Below are positions 46,705 to 57,446 of a DNA stretch of 64,000 nucleotides, piece by piece. The stretch is taken from contig KN832879.1 of the NCBI GenBank assembly GCA_000827325.1, positions 1,240,001 to 1,304,000 of the forward strand. The letters are read 5' to 3'. The notes under the pieces were generated by a model that had not been told where the DNA came from, did no database searches, and was given only the letters and a program-made list of their open reading frames with translations. The position numbers were made by a program, and so were the translations under genes. Position 1 is the first letter of the stretch. Each line of letters opens with the position of its first letter. The DNA is from Oidiodendron maius Zn. Taxonomy: Eukaryota; Ascomycota; Leotiomycetes; Myxotrichaceae.

Positions 46705-47187
46705 TTGCGAACTCATAGTTCCCGGTTTCATCTTACATACCTCTGTTCCCGAAGGGTGATGCCGTGCACCTTTCTACAAAGACTGGCGACTCACGCTGCG
46801 CTCACACCTCCACTCCTTCTCACTATGATTTACTATATGGATCGTCTGTGCGTTCTCTACCCAACATTCAGCATCACTTCCTTGACAATCCATCGTTTCT
46901 TGATTGCAGCGGCAACCGTTACGGCCAAAGGACTGTCTGATTCATACTACAGCAATTCGATGTATACGCGGGTCGGCGGCGTCAGAGTCACTGAGCTTAG
47001 CGTGCTTGAGCTAGAGCTCCTACACAGAGTAGAGTGGAAGATAATACCTTGCCCTGAAGTGCTTGTGGATTATTATAGTAGCTTAGCGATGCGAGGAGAT
47101 GGATATGTTTTAGAAGGCAACGCTCCCCCGATGGATAACCAGGGCATCATATATTCCGCTGATAGGAGAGTGACTGATAGCTGTTAG
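46705..47187 (+). CDS. Pho80-like cyclin (Pho85 partner), N-terminus uncertain
   Basis: Cyclin-box core of the PHO80/PCL type: PCTFLQRLATHAALTPPLLL, MIYYMDRLCVLYP, FSITSLTIHRFLIAAATVTA, KGLSDSYYSNSMYTRVGGVR, then LSVLELELLHRVEWKIIPCP and VLVDYYSSL. Partners of this class bind a Pho85-type kinase, typically in phosphate or nutrient signalling. The first about 20 residues do not fit the family; the frame opens after a tag at about 46670 that could be a splice acceptor, so a 5' exon may be missing, or this is a shortened copy. The cyclin box itself is intact through the VxYY helix; the C-terminal tail is short. Confidence 0.7.
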   Translation: MRTHSSRFHLTYLCSRRVMPCTFLQRLATHAALTPPLLLTMIYYMDRLCVLYPTFSITSLTIHRFLIAAATVTAKGLSDSYYSNSMYTRVGGVRVTELSVLELELLHRVEWKIIPCPEVLVDYYSSLAMRGDGYVLEGNAPPMDNQGIIYSADRRVTDSC

Positions 47188-47739
47188 TTGGGGATATCCA
47201 TCCATCACACGTATAGGGGTGGCGCGTTGGAATTATTCCAGCGGGCCGAGACCTAGGTGATGTCCGATTTTATCACCATAACGAAAGCAAGACAGGAGGC
47301 CTTATACCATCTGCCGAAGCACCAGCGACATGGGACGCTAGTAAGATATATAGTAATTCAGCCTACAAATCTCGATCGAAGACGTCGGGGTTCTCAGCCA
47401 ACGACTGTCCCTCATAATAACCAACTATGTATGACTACCAAATATTTCACGTCTATGGACGTTAGTTGTATGGTGTGTACTATAGGGGACACAGCCACAT
47501 AACTGCGCAACCATGAAAGGTAAGAATCACTCGGGGCGCTTTCAGTGGCGTGGCTTTCTTGTAACCCGGCCTTTCATTACCCCGCTTCATTACTCCTTTA
47601 GAAGGCTTAAAATCACGTCTCTGTCAATTTCTTCCCTTCTCTGCACAATCTACACCGCGCTCTCTTGAATTTCCTCTCCAGTTGAAGTAAGCCTTCAAGA
47701 ATTCCACGTATCAGCATTCATTTTCCCTGCCATCCCAGA
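47188..47739. other. Intergenic region
   Basis: No supported gene; contains the promoter of the membrane protein gene at 47740. Confidence 0.45.
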
Positions 47740-48617
47740 ATGTCTGGTCCATCTGAGACGACCCCGCTCCTGACAGCCCGCGATCACCTCAACAGCCACG
47801 ATGAAACTTGGGACCATCATTTGAAGACTTTGCCAGCAAAATCTAACTTCAAATTCGCCATTAAGATCTTGAGAGTACTCATCTCTCTTCTGTCGCTAGC
47901 AATCTTTGGCATCTTGCTCGCAGCACATGTCTTAATTGCGACCGGTCCTTTTTTCTGGATCGCAGTGCAGAAGTCTCGACAAGCTGTGAAAATTCTGGCT
48001 ACGGTTGTGAGTCGTTCCAATGTCCCATCCCTTCTCCGATCTTCTTTACGTTATAATTACCTCAGAAGTCTCTTGCTTATCAGCGCTTTTACAGCTACTC
48101 GTGAACTTCATATTGTCTACTCTAACAGTTCTCTTGCACATCTCAGCCATCTTCAACATACCTCTAGATATTGCAATGATAGTTGCGGTTCTCATTTTCT
48201 CCGAATATATGACAGGAAAAGGCTGGCCCGACGTTTGGGATGCGCCATACATCTGGCAATTCTGTGCGCAACGGGAAACCTATGCGGAATGCGGACGCGC
48301 ACGGGACGTTATAAAAATACTGATGGGGGTCAGTGCTGGAGTTAGTATTATTATTGTGTAAGTCCATCTTATTATTGTCGCTTCCTGAGAGCGAGTCGAT
48401 GTCTTAAACATGAAGGAAGAGTATTTCGCTAACGATGTTTCTGTTCTGCAGACTTTTGCTTGTGGCTGTATTGGCTCTCGAACTGGCATCTCTATCTAGG
48501 AAGCTGACCACAGGTGGGGAAACGAAATTAGTGGTACAATTTGGCGCGAATCCCTTGCCTAATCTTGCGAGACTAGCGCCGGACGAAAACGTTTCGTCAA
48601 GCGGCCAAGAGGCTTGA
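47740..48617 (+). CDS. Small multispan membrane protein, 231 aa
   Basis: Exons 47740-48006, 48095-48357 and 48452-48617 give 232 codons; acceptor cttttacag and donor gtaagt are good. N-terminal cytosolic tail MSGPSETTPLLTARDH, a dileucine-like 'TPLL' start seen in many endomembrane proteins. About four hydrophobic segments follow: VLISLLSLAIFGILLAAHVL, VNFILSTLTVLLHISAIFNI, a segment around VAVLIFSEY, and IIIVLLLVAVLALELASL. A loop with WPDVWDAPYIWQFCAQRETY lies between. No enzyme motif. Family not named with confidence. Confidence 0.75.
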
Positions 48618-49486
48618 TTAGTTGAGTTTTGTGTTGAGTTGTTTGAGGAACATGCGTGACCTTAGTTTCCTGGAATGGACTTTACGGTGAGAAGGCTCTT
48701 TGATATAATTTTCAAAACGATCTTATCAACGTTCGCTATCTTTCATACATTAGGGTTTTGGATTCCAGGAATGCGATTCGAGAGATCATACGCTTCCACA
48801 ATTTCTATTTTCTCAATCCCAATTGTCGACTTGTCTTCATAAAAGCCGGCACTGGCTTCCTTTCCGTTACGCATCTCGTTCAAAGTCAAGCCTGTTGATG
48901 CACGATATAGTCTGATACCGACGATGCAAGACGTTTGTGAATACATCAACAGCGACCTTGCTCAAAGGTTTGCACAATTAAATCTTCGCGACATTTAAAT
49001 AATTTAACTTCGCAGCTCCGACTCGTGGTAGCATTATCCGTATTACAATAGAAAACAATTGCCCTGTAATTGAATCGCATACGCTTCCTCATTAAATTTA
49101 CGCAGATTGTGCGGATTGTCATTGTATTGAATTATGTGCTTGACGCAATACTGCGATTCGCGGTTTGCAGCGAATCTCCGTATGACATAGCCGGACGCGT
49201 AAGTGGAAGCAAACATCCGCTGCCCACAAACACTGGTATTGTGTGACTGACGATCATTGGGCCAAATATCCCCGACAATTCTACCGTACGAATATAAGAA
49301 GATAGATCGCAATGTGTACGAAATAAAGGAAAGAAAGGAATAAAGTGTGTTGTGGGATTAGGCATACACTGTCTGGTGCCACATTCACCAAGACTCAAGC
49401 TGAAACCGAAGCTCTCAAAGTCACCGTCTAGTCTCCCAGAAGACTCAAAGAAGAAGAGAACTTCGAATATCAGAGCATAAAAAAAA
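48618..49486. other. Intergenic region upstream of the flavoprotein gene
   Basis: No gene accepted; minus frames at 48743-49506 lack features. An A7 run (aaaaaaaATG) directly precedes the next start codon. Confidence 0.45.
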
Positions 49487-50910
49487 ATGAAGAATTTGCG
49501 GGTCATCGTCGTGGGAGGTGGAATTGGTGGGCTGCAGACTGCACTCGCGCTCGGGGCCGACGGTCATCAAGTTATTGTGCTTGAAGCGGCCGAGAAATTC
49601 CTCGAGGTACTAGCCCATTCTTTTGTGCATGTCATTTTACGCACAAAGCTAAGTCTGTCTAGGTGGGCGCTGGCATCCGTGTGCCCCCGAACTCTTCTCG
49701 TCTAAGCATTAGTTGGGGCGTAGATTTCAGCAAGGCGAAGAAGGAAATATCTCTGGGTAATCGCTTTGTTGACTGGAAGGGTAAAATCCTCCATGATTGC
49801 GATTTTAATGGGGTTGAGAGGGATTATGGTTCGCCCTATTATTTCCTCCATCGTGCGGATTTTATTGAGATTCTCGTCGATGCCGTATCGAAGCATCAGA
49901 ATATTACCCTGAAAATGAACAGCAGGGTTGATGAATACGATTTCGATGCGCCGGCGGTTGTCTTGGCATCTGGTGAGCGCATGGAGGCAGACCTGGTAAT
50001 CTGCGCTGATGGGATTAAGTCATCTGTCAGAAACATCATCAATGGAAGTCCTATAGAGCCGCAGGATACGGGTGACGTAGCCTATCGAGTCCTTGTTCCA
50101 GCGAAGCCCCTATTAGACGATCCTGCAACTCGACATCTAGTGGAAGAGCCTTGGGCTGTCCACTGGATGGGCCCTGAGGCGCATGTCGTAGGCTACCCCT
50201 TGCGAGGCGGAGAGTTATACAATATCATCATCGACATCACACATGAGACCGACGTTGGCAGGCCTGTGGCGGAAGGCGAGTGGCGCTCCCAAGCCGACAA
50301 CACTGAGCTTGTGAAACGTTTCGCCAAATGGTGTGAACCTGTGCGGAAGATTTGCAATCTGACTGGCAATTATTTGAAATGGAAGCTGGCCGATTTCGAT
50401 CAGTTGCAGAGATGGGTGCATCCAAGTGGAAAAGTTGCAATACTAGGAGACGCTTGTCATCCTATGATGCCGTACATGGCACAAGGTGCAGCCCAGGCAA
50501 CTGAGGATGCAGCCACTCTGCGAGCAGCCATTAAGGCTTATGACAACCTTCATGACGCTCTAATGGCATATGAGAGACAGCGATTGCCGAGGGCGGCTTA
50601 TGTGGCAAAGAACACCCGCATTCTGCAGGAATGGCTTCACCTCTATGACGGCCCAGAAAGAGATCGCCGTGACGAATTGATGAGGCATGACAATAAAGAA
50701 AATCCTATTTACTGGGCATACGCCGAGAGGAAAGATTGGCTTTTTGGGTATGACGCTCAAAAACTAAATAGAGACGAAGAGAATCAGCTACCAAAGCTAG
50801 CGGGATTACCTGCGGAAGAAGCTAGAATCTACACTGGCAAGCTCCGAGACACGGAACTTCGAAGACAACTGCGAAGCCAACGGACACAGAGAGCTGTCAG
50901 TGACATCTGA
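49487..50910 (+). CDS. FAD-dependent monooxygenase, salicylate-hydroxylase-like, 455 aa
   Basis: Exons 49487-49606 and 49663-50910 (56-nt intron) give 456 codons. Rossmann motif VVGGGIGGLQTALAL at residues 8-22 (GxGxxG class A). The DG motif LVICADGIKSSVR and the second FAD motif GDACHPMMPYMAQGAAQA place it in the PHBH/salicylate-hydroxylase group. These enzymes hydroxylate aromatic acids using NAD(P)H and O2. After position 350 the sequence is polar and ends in a basic tail. No signal peptide. Substrate not predictable; neighbours do not form an obvious aromatic pathway. Confidence 0.9.
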
Positions 50911-51429
50911 GGTTCTTTAGGCGAAATAATGCGCTTTTGGAAGTGGGTGAGGAAATGCAAAAATAGAAGTCATCACACACGAAGACACATCTACTAATAT
51001 CCAACAAGGTATTCATAAGCACTTTCGTGAGGTTTTCTAAATTATGTTATAGTACAGTACATATATAAGTATGCAACAATAGAATCATCCTCAAAATAGT
51101 CTCTTGAGATGTGAGTAATGGAGGCAAGAAATCCAAAATAGGATTTACACACTAATAGAGAGTGGGCGTATCACATAGTTAGATGCACGGCACGTCTATG
51201 GCTGACTGAATAAAAGAGACTGTAAGGTAACGCCGGTACTAGGTATTCTTGAAATATCGTCCGCACAGATCATATATGAGTGGCCGGTCAATGCCCAAAT
51301 ATCTTCGATATTTCGCACAGCGATAAATCTTTTAAGAAAGTATTAATTAAATATAAAGGCAGGGCAGTTTTTAAAATCTAGGGCTTAGCATAGGTGGTTG
51401 CAGTAAAATGCCGATAAATATAATCGATA
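50911..51429. other. Intergenic region 3' of the monooxygenase
   Basis: AT-rich, no gene. Confidence 0.5.
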
Positions 51430-51577
51430 TAGTAGAATGCAATAAGTTTGAATACATGGTCTGTGCTCTAAAATTTCTTCAGGGTATGCAAGTTATGTAT
51501 ATTTGGTCCTTCTTCGCTAAAACTGCGTAATTTTTAGCATGCTAACAAGGGGCATTCAAACTTATTGCACTCCTCTA
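51430..51577. mobile_element. MITE-like element with 26-bp terminal inverted repeats
   Basis: 148 bp with inverted ends: the left end begins tagtagaatgcaataag and the right end, reversed, begins tagaggagtgcaataag. The two 26-bp arms match at 22 positions. A TA dinucleotide flanks each side (ata|tag...cta|tac), the target duplication expected of Tc1/mariner-type movement. No coding capacity. Likely a non-autonomous DNA transposon. Confidence 0.7.
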
Positions 51578-53112
51578 TACTTCGTATCTCCAACCCATCT
51601 GATAATGGGTATTACATAGCTATTATCCCAGGCACATCAAATCCGAAAGTCCCTAGATTTATGTTTGCTAATGGCACTAAAATATAGATTAACAACGCTT
51701 CCAGGAGTTGGGATATTACGAACCAGGCGGACGGTTGCAATGGTTTCCAGTTAGGGCTTAGTGAGAACTCCTCTTCTCACAGGATCAGCTAGTTGTTGAA
51801 TCTCCCCTGGCAAGTTTATTGCTCTGGACATCTTGGAGCGTTTCCAGCTGTGTTCCACGGTGCCTACCCCTTGTGCATGATGAAAATGCTCCACAAAGGT
51901 GTTGTGGCGTGCTTGCTGATTGTTGGCTCTCCACTATCTTGCACAGGGACAACATTCTAGCAATGAAGCTAGGTTGTTAGAGGAAGATCTAGCCGAGGAG
52001 TTTTCTTTGTCTAGTGTTGAGTTGTGAATCCTCCAATAGAACAAGCTCGCTGAGTTCAGGGTCCGGTTACTGCTACTTCACATGGGCTAATGCACCAGAG
52101 CGGAGGTAAATATACTTTGGCTCCGCAAAGTACGGAATAGACTGGTTCGATCTTCCAATTCCTGCATAGACGTGCAAGTGGCATCCTAATAGGATTCGCC
52201 GACTCGCATTGGTACATCCACTCACACGACTGAGAATAATCTCAGCAAATAAGAAACTGATAGCTCAAGTGTTGATTTTCCGCTTAGCTTCGCTGAAAAT
52301 GTTGGACTGGGCACAGGGAACGACACTGCCATTTAGGCCCTCTAAGCTACTAAACTTGGGAGGTTTCGTTTTAGCACTCAAGGGGCAATGTTTTCTCGCC
52401 TCCCAGCAGTTGGTGGCCGGGTTCAGTGATGAGCAAGCACGGCAGGATTGGGTACCATGCAGGCTCCTTTACCGATCGCTGCAACCTGATGCCCGAAAAT
52501 TAGGGAATACGAGACTGTTGGCTTCTAAGCGATGCTAGTGCAGAACCCGGCGTGCCATAAATATTTTGCCATGACCTCTGTACTTCGTACGAGGCAAGGT
52601 GTTCGATTGTGTCTGTAAGCATGCATAAAATTGACAGGGTTAGATGCTAAACCTTTTCGTTTTAGGCAAGAGAAAGCTTGTTGGGCAGTCTGTGGCTGAG
52701 GGCTGTTAACAATGCGGTCTCCAGGGCCCCTCTCTTTTTCGTTGATTGGACCAACTACCTCCGAGTACATGCAGATAGCACACTCGCTCTTTCGCCTCAA
52801 GACTTTTTTGCGCTCTTATCGCATTGCCTGAACTTCGCCCTCACTTTAATCGAGTTCGGTACCACCAAAGTTTGGTGCTCATTGCTGGAGGTATCCTAAT
52901 GCAACCAGTCGGCCTTTGTTATGTCCAAATTAAACGATTGCCCCGCACCCTCTTCTAGTACCACCAGTCAACCAAACTATAAGGCAGATGTACACCCCCT
53001 CCTGTATACCATCTTTCATTGTAGGCTTTCTGTTCAAATCTTTGATCAATCCAAGGGTGATATTCTTAAGTGTTCTTCTACAGTTTGATCCGGTTCTCTG
53101 GAAAAGCCAACT
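51578..53112. other. Gene-poor region before the cassette-exon gene
   Basis: About 1.5 kb. The frame at 52209-52538 has no recognisable domain. The last 100-150 bp probably hold the promoter of the gene at 53113. Confidence 0.4.
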
Positions 53113-54151
53113 ATGCGTTTCACGGCACTAATCGTCGGAGTGATTTTCGGCCTGGTCGGAATGGCAGTTGCCGTGCCAGTTGAGACAATTGAATCGCTTG
53201 AAGACAGAGTGAATAATCCAATATTACTGTATTCATAGGTTGCTATATTTTCAGATGGCTGACAGGGTGCTGGATGATATAACAGCATGTAAGTGATCAT
53301 ATGCCGTATACATTTCTGCCACTGCAGATGGCTGACTATATGTTTGACGATGGAATAGTTTGTAAGCGATCCTGTACCATGTATTCCAGAGATATCTATC
53401 ACAACGGATAGTTAATGAGATGCTGGATGATTGAATAGTGTGTAAGTGATCTGCACTTCATGGTCACGAGGTTTCTGATTGCTGACGACGTGCTGGATGA
53501 CGGAACAGGATGTAAGCGATCCTGTTCTCCATGGTCAAGAGGTTTCTGTGATAGCAGATTGCTGACGAGGTTTTGGATGATGGAATAGCATGTAAGTAAG
53601 ACTGTACTCGATGTTTATAGGTGTCTATCACGGCAGATGGCTGACGATATTCCGGATGATCGGATAGCCTGTAAGCGACCCCCTACTCTGTACTCAGGAG
53701 TCCACCACTTCAGATGGCTGACGAGACGCTGGATAATGGAACAGGATGTAAGTGATCCTGTACTATATGTTCCAAGAGGTTTCTATCTCGGCAGACTGCT
53801 GACGAGGCGCTGGATGATGAGTAGTGTGTAAGTGATTTTATGCCCCATATTTATAGCGTCCTCCCACAGCAGATACCTGACGATGCGTTGGATGATGGGG
53901 CAGAGTGTAAGTGACTCTATACTTTTATATTCGTGCTTTTTATAACTACTAATCAAATATATGAAGTAAATCAAATCCAAAGCCCGAGACACACTTCCGA
54001 ATCTCCAGCAGTTCCGCAAGTGAATTGGACGAGGCAACATGGCTCATGGAATGGTACAGCGCATGGGCTTTGCAGTCTCCCGTGGCTTTCAAGGGTAAAG
54101 TGGAGGAGTCTTGCTAAAGGTTTTGTCCACAACGTGGTGGTTTCCCTTTAA
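53113..54151 (+). CDS. Secreted-peptide gene with nine tandem mini-exon cassettes (model tentative)
   Basis: Exon 1 (53113-53208) encodes a classic signal peptide, MRFTALIVGVIFGLVGMAVA, then VPVETIESLEDR and a donor (gtgaat). An intron to 53254 ends in tattttcag. Nine cassettes follow: 53255-53288, 53328-53361, 53408-53441, 53478-53511, 53558-53591, 53637-53670, 53714-53747, 53795-53827 and 53873-53906. Each but one is exactly 34 nt, with GTAAGT or GTAAGC behind all nine and CAG before seven. Read from their first base they give acidic 11-mers: MADRVLDDITA, MADYMFDDGIV, IADEVLDDGIA, MADDIPDDRIA, MADETLDNGTG, IPDDALDDGAE. Because 34 is not a multiple of 3, joining two cassettes reads a stop (TGA or TAA) at the third codon of the second, in all nine. 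So a transcript would carry one cassette, or end in the second. A last exon from about 53967 to the stop at 54151 is a guess. Expression is unproven. Confidence 0.5.
53255..53906 (+). repeat. Tandem exon-intron units (34-nt cassette plus 36-47-nt spacer)
   Basis: Nine units, period 70-81 bp. The cassette core gctgacgag..gctggatgatgga is conserved, and spacers share gatcctgtact..atgttc and ggtttctatc. Cassettes 3 and 4 have lost the CAG acceptor. Cassettes 3 and 8 contain an in-frame stop. Divergence between units shows the array is not very recent. Confidence 0.85.
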
Positions 54152-54705
54152 CCACGAACAAATGTTGAGACTAGGAAAAAAATTAAGCTGAGAAACTATT
54201 ATGGTACCATGCCCGTGATATTCAGGTTTTTACATTGACTGCTACCGACCTACGATCACATAGCAAGCCAACACCATAGTACCTTCTGCCTGCGGCCATA
54301 CTCATCTCTCCAGTTCAAGTCCAAGAGCTGGACGGGAAGGCAAGAGGAGGATGAGGCAGATGTCTGACGATTCTCTTTAGTAGTTCTCCTATAATATCAA
54401 CCGAGCTGGCGGCGAGGGAGAAAAGAAACGGGATACAGCTCCCACTGCACTGGCGCAAGAGTATGGGGTGGTTCAATCAGGTGATAATCCAGCGATCCCG
54501 TAAAGTATTTACGATAGTGCAGAAGATTTTTGTCGTCTCGGACATGGAGCAAGGCAATAATACTAGAGATATTAGTGTCTGGTTCAATGAACGCCAGATA
54601 CTGTCTCGGTGGTGGTGCTAATCAGTCCGGAGGCGACTTATCCTGTTGTGCTTCCTTTGAGCGCCCATAATATTCATCTAAGTAAGCTTGTTCGCCAGAT
54701 AGAAA
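54152..54705. other. Spacer without recognised features
   Basis: No gene or repeat identified. Confidence 0.4.
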
Positions 54706-54999
54706 TCACAGGAGCGCTTCCAAGTGATCCCTTCGATGTTTAAGCGGGGTGTTGGAGTCACTAAGCAGAAGGGTGGTCTCAGACAAGTCTTGAGAGCCCA
54801 GTGTATCTACGGTTTTTCCAGGCTTACTGGCCAGGAAGCGCATAAACGCGAAACTACCTACGTCCGGAGCTGGGTGGTAGCTATTCCAGATGTCTGCCAG
54901 TGCACGGGAATGGCTTAACTGCCAGATGGACGTGCTAGTCCCCTCCGGGATCGTGATCCAGTTGACAACCTGTGAAAACCAGTTACACTTAAAGGTCAT
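54706..54999 (-). CDS. Hypothetical protein, 97 aa
   Basis: A minus-strand frame from ATG 54999 with protein-like composition: NWITIPEGTSTSIWQLSHSR, ALADIWNSYHPAPDVGSFAF, then SETTLLLSDSN. No domain recognised. It may be the last exon of a longer or dead gene: a potential acceptor (ttttcacag) lies just inside, before VVNWI. No signal peptide or membrane segment. Confidence 0.35.
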   Translation of the reverse strand: MTFKCNWFSQVVNWITIPEGTSTSIWQLSHSRALADIWNSYHPAPDVGSFAFMRFLASKPGKTVDTLGSQDLSETTLLLSDSNTPLKHRRDHLEALL

Positions 55000-55462
55000 C
55001 TTGTGTCGCTGACTAGTCGGCGCGTCCGCGAACAGGACTATTCCACTTGTAACACTTTGACGCTATATTTCGTCAATTACATATAATTTAGAATCCTTCT
55101 AGGTAAAATGTATAGAGACAATGTGAATTATTATCTATGAAGCAATCTCGTTGTCGCACTTGTGGTTTATAGATAGAGAGGCTAAAGTGCTCACTACCAG
55201 AATACTTCATCTTAATTTAGAACGATATAGCAATGGCCTGCGTACTAGTTTCCACTATTTTCCGAGCACCACGACGTAGTCTCACAAATTCCGTAGTAAC
55301 CCGTATAGCCAAGGTAACAAAGGTCGCCTTGCCCCTGAGCGGCAGCAAGGGTTAGGCTCGATGCTGGAACAGTAAACAATGTCTTCATCTTACGGCGTAG
55401 TAAAAGATTTGCTGGTGGCTATATTCTTTTAAATACTGTGTTTAAGTCATCGCTTTAGGAGC
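55000..55462. other. AT-rich spacer
   Basis: No gene identified. Confidence 0.4.
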
Positions 55463-55613
55463 AGCTAAGCCCTTTATACAGACCAATTCAGCCTGCTACG
55501 TCTTTAGGTGTATTCCAGACTTAATGCATGTAATCGGAGCTGAGTCCTTTATATAGACCAATTCAGCCTGGTGCGCCTGTTAGGTGTATTCTATACTTAA
55601 CGCGTGTAGTCGG
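55463..55613. repeat. Tandem 75/76-bp duplication, part of a dispersed repeat
   Basis: Two adjacent units begin agctaagccctttatacag and agctgagtcctttatatag and end in ta[a/g]tcgg; a third starts (agctgaa). Many differences are C/T or G/A transitions. The core (ctttata.agacc.attca.cct) recurs near 5767-5795, so this is a dispersed family in the genome, possibly RIP-mutated. Confidence 0.75.
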
Positions 55614-56777
55614 AGCTGAACTGCACCGAAAATCTTTAGATTGGCCTGCGTGGCACTGAGCTGACAACTATTTATGGTTTGTGAGTTAGATGCCAATAGC
55701 CTAAATATCCTATCACAAGGAAATATTCTCAGCTCCGTCTCTAGTTTTAGGAATCCACTATCCTGCAGAACTTTTCTCGATGCGGCCCAACTAAACCTAT
55801 TACATAAAATTTAGAACTAGAAGTTAACTTAGGACTTCGCAATGGGCCTTAAATTCTGGCTATTCGTAGCAAGTAGGCGCAGATTCAGAGGTTTCCCTTT
55901 CCGTTCTACGTATAGTAACATTTGAAATCAGCTCCAGTCTAAACTCTATATGTTTTTATAACTGGCCAAGAGTTATCATGCGTATTAGGATACTATTTTC
56001 ACACTAGCATTATAGCAAATTTGTTCGATTTGCTTCGCGTGATGGAAACGTCGCTAACCACATATGTACTAGTTAGCGGGAAGATTCTCGGCGAATTATA
56101 AAGACATAGACTGAAGCTAGTTTCGAAAGTTACAGTTGTTTGCAAAATTGGCTTCCCCTGCGCCGAGTGTTTTTATTTATGGTGGTGCCATGGGGTATGC
56201 CACACATCCGGTTAAGCGCAATACTCTAGTCTAGCTTGATTAGTAATGCGACCCGACCCCTCCTAGTGGTCGGCGAGATATACCAATGCAACAGAAGATA
56301 CTTAAATTCTATACAGTACAAAATTCGATTTCATCTTACAGTTTTTGAGGTTGTGCTAATAATGGCTTCCAGTCAATGTCGTAGATACTGGAAGGCGTAT
56401 CTACCAGGAGCCGAAATGTTTAGGTCGATTAAAACATTCGATGCCCTGGCAGAATAAGCGAAGACCAAATTGTGAATGGCGTGAGAGTGCAACATGCAAG
56501 TCATGCACATGGCAACCGCGCTCTGGAACACTCTTATGCTACGCCCTGCTTGCTAGTTCACTATCGCTTAACCCTTTCCACGCCTTGTGATATACTATAG
56601 CGCAGTACGTTAGTAAGTAATGAGGATCAGGCGGCCAGAGGAGTAAATGTGAAGCTTCTGGAATGCTCCAGTTTAACTTAATATGTTATCATTTTAACAT
56701 CGGGGTACAATATATATACTCCACCGGCCCCAAGTCCCTCTCTATCAAAGTTATAAAAACATATAATATAAATTATT
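55614..56777. other. Gene-poor AT-rich region
   Basis: About 1.2 kb; only short spurious frames. No element boundary recognised. Confidence 0.4.
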
Positions 56778-57189
56778 CTACTGTACCAAAAACAGCTGTT
56801 GAAGCCCATAAAAGTCTTCTGGCTCAGATGACCCATGAATCACCAAGAGCTGTTCTACCCCTTCATTTCGATATGGAAAGTCTTCCCATCCACTAGTGAC
56901 GAGGATGATCTTGGCCTCCGGGAATTGCTGAATGTGCAGGCTGGTGTACTCCTCGATATGACGATTATCCCAGGAAAGCAGAAGGATTACGTCTGGAAGA
57001 GCAAATTTTGGATATTTGCTTGGCTGTCACATACCACAATTCATCACCATGTTCTACAACAATATATTCCGCTGGCAGTTCAAGACTAGGAAAGTTTGTC
57101 AGAATCGACTAATTAGAAAGCACGTAACCTTACCTCACGCGTTTGATGTAGCATCTTTTAGCGGCAAAAGCCGAGACGGTTTCATATGA
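56778..57189 (-). pseudogene. Broken gene fragment, family unknown
   Basis: The minus strand reads SYETVSAFAAKRCYIKRV, then across an intron with good ends (gtaagg...cctag) SLELPAEYIVVEHGDELWYV and TAK. After a one-base frame change near 57015 it reads FALPDVILLLSWDNRHIEEY, HIQQFPEAKIILVTSGWEDF and a stop at 56778. Alternating hydrophobic strands suggest an alpha/beta domain. No start codon is found and the frame change has no splice explanation, so it is judged a relic. Two plus-strand open frames over the same DNA are shadows. Confidence 0.5.
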
Positions 57190-57371
57190 GATGCTCAAGA
57201 CCGATCTATTGGACTCAGGAGGCGGTTACACTATCTATGTTGATGGCTGCCTCCGGGAACAGAATTTCCCCTCCCTTGTCATCACGGCTAAAAAACTCTT
57301 TGCCTAAACTCCATTCGATATCCCTTTTATTTTGTAACAATTCTTTTTGCTTTCCCTTTTTGGCCACCTTC

Positions 57372-57412
57372 CCTCCCCCTCCCTCCCCCCCCCCCCCCCG
57401 CCGCGCGCGCAC
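57372..57412. repeat. C-rich / GC-repeat low-complexity tract
   Basis: Runs of C followed by cgcgcgcg just 3' of the secreted-protein gene. Simple sequence only. Confidence 0.9.
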
Positions 57413-57446
57413 TTTTTCTCTCCTCAGCATTTGTATAAGAGATGCC

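Noticed and set aside
52135-52210. tRNA-like ggttcgatc motif near 52144
   Set aside because: No matching acceptor, D-arm or anticodon stem could be folded by eye.
52209-52538. 109-aa plus-strand open frame
   Set aside because: No family resemblance and no promoter or splice context; likely chance.
53637-53831. 64-aa frame across cassettes 6-8 read without splicing (WLTRRWIMEQD...)
   Set aside because: It reads through spacers with strong splice sites, and its repeat phase is not the one conserved between cassettes; probably a shadow.
56835-57089. 84-aa plus-strand frame
   Set aside because: Antisense to the better-supported minus-strand fragment.
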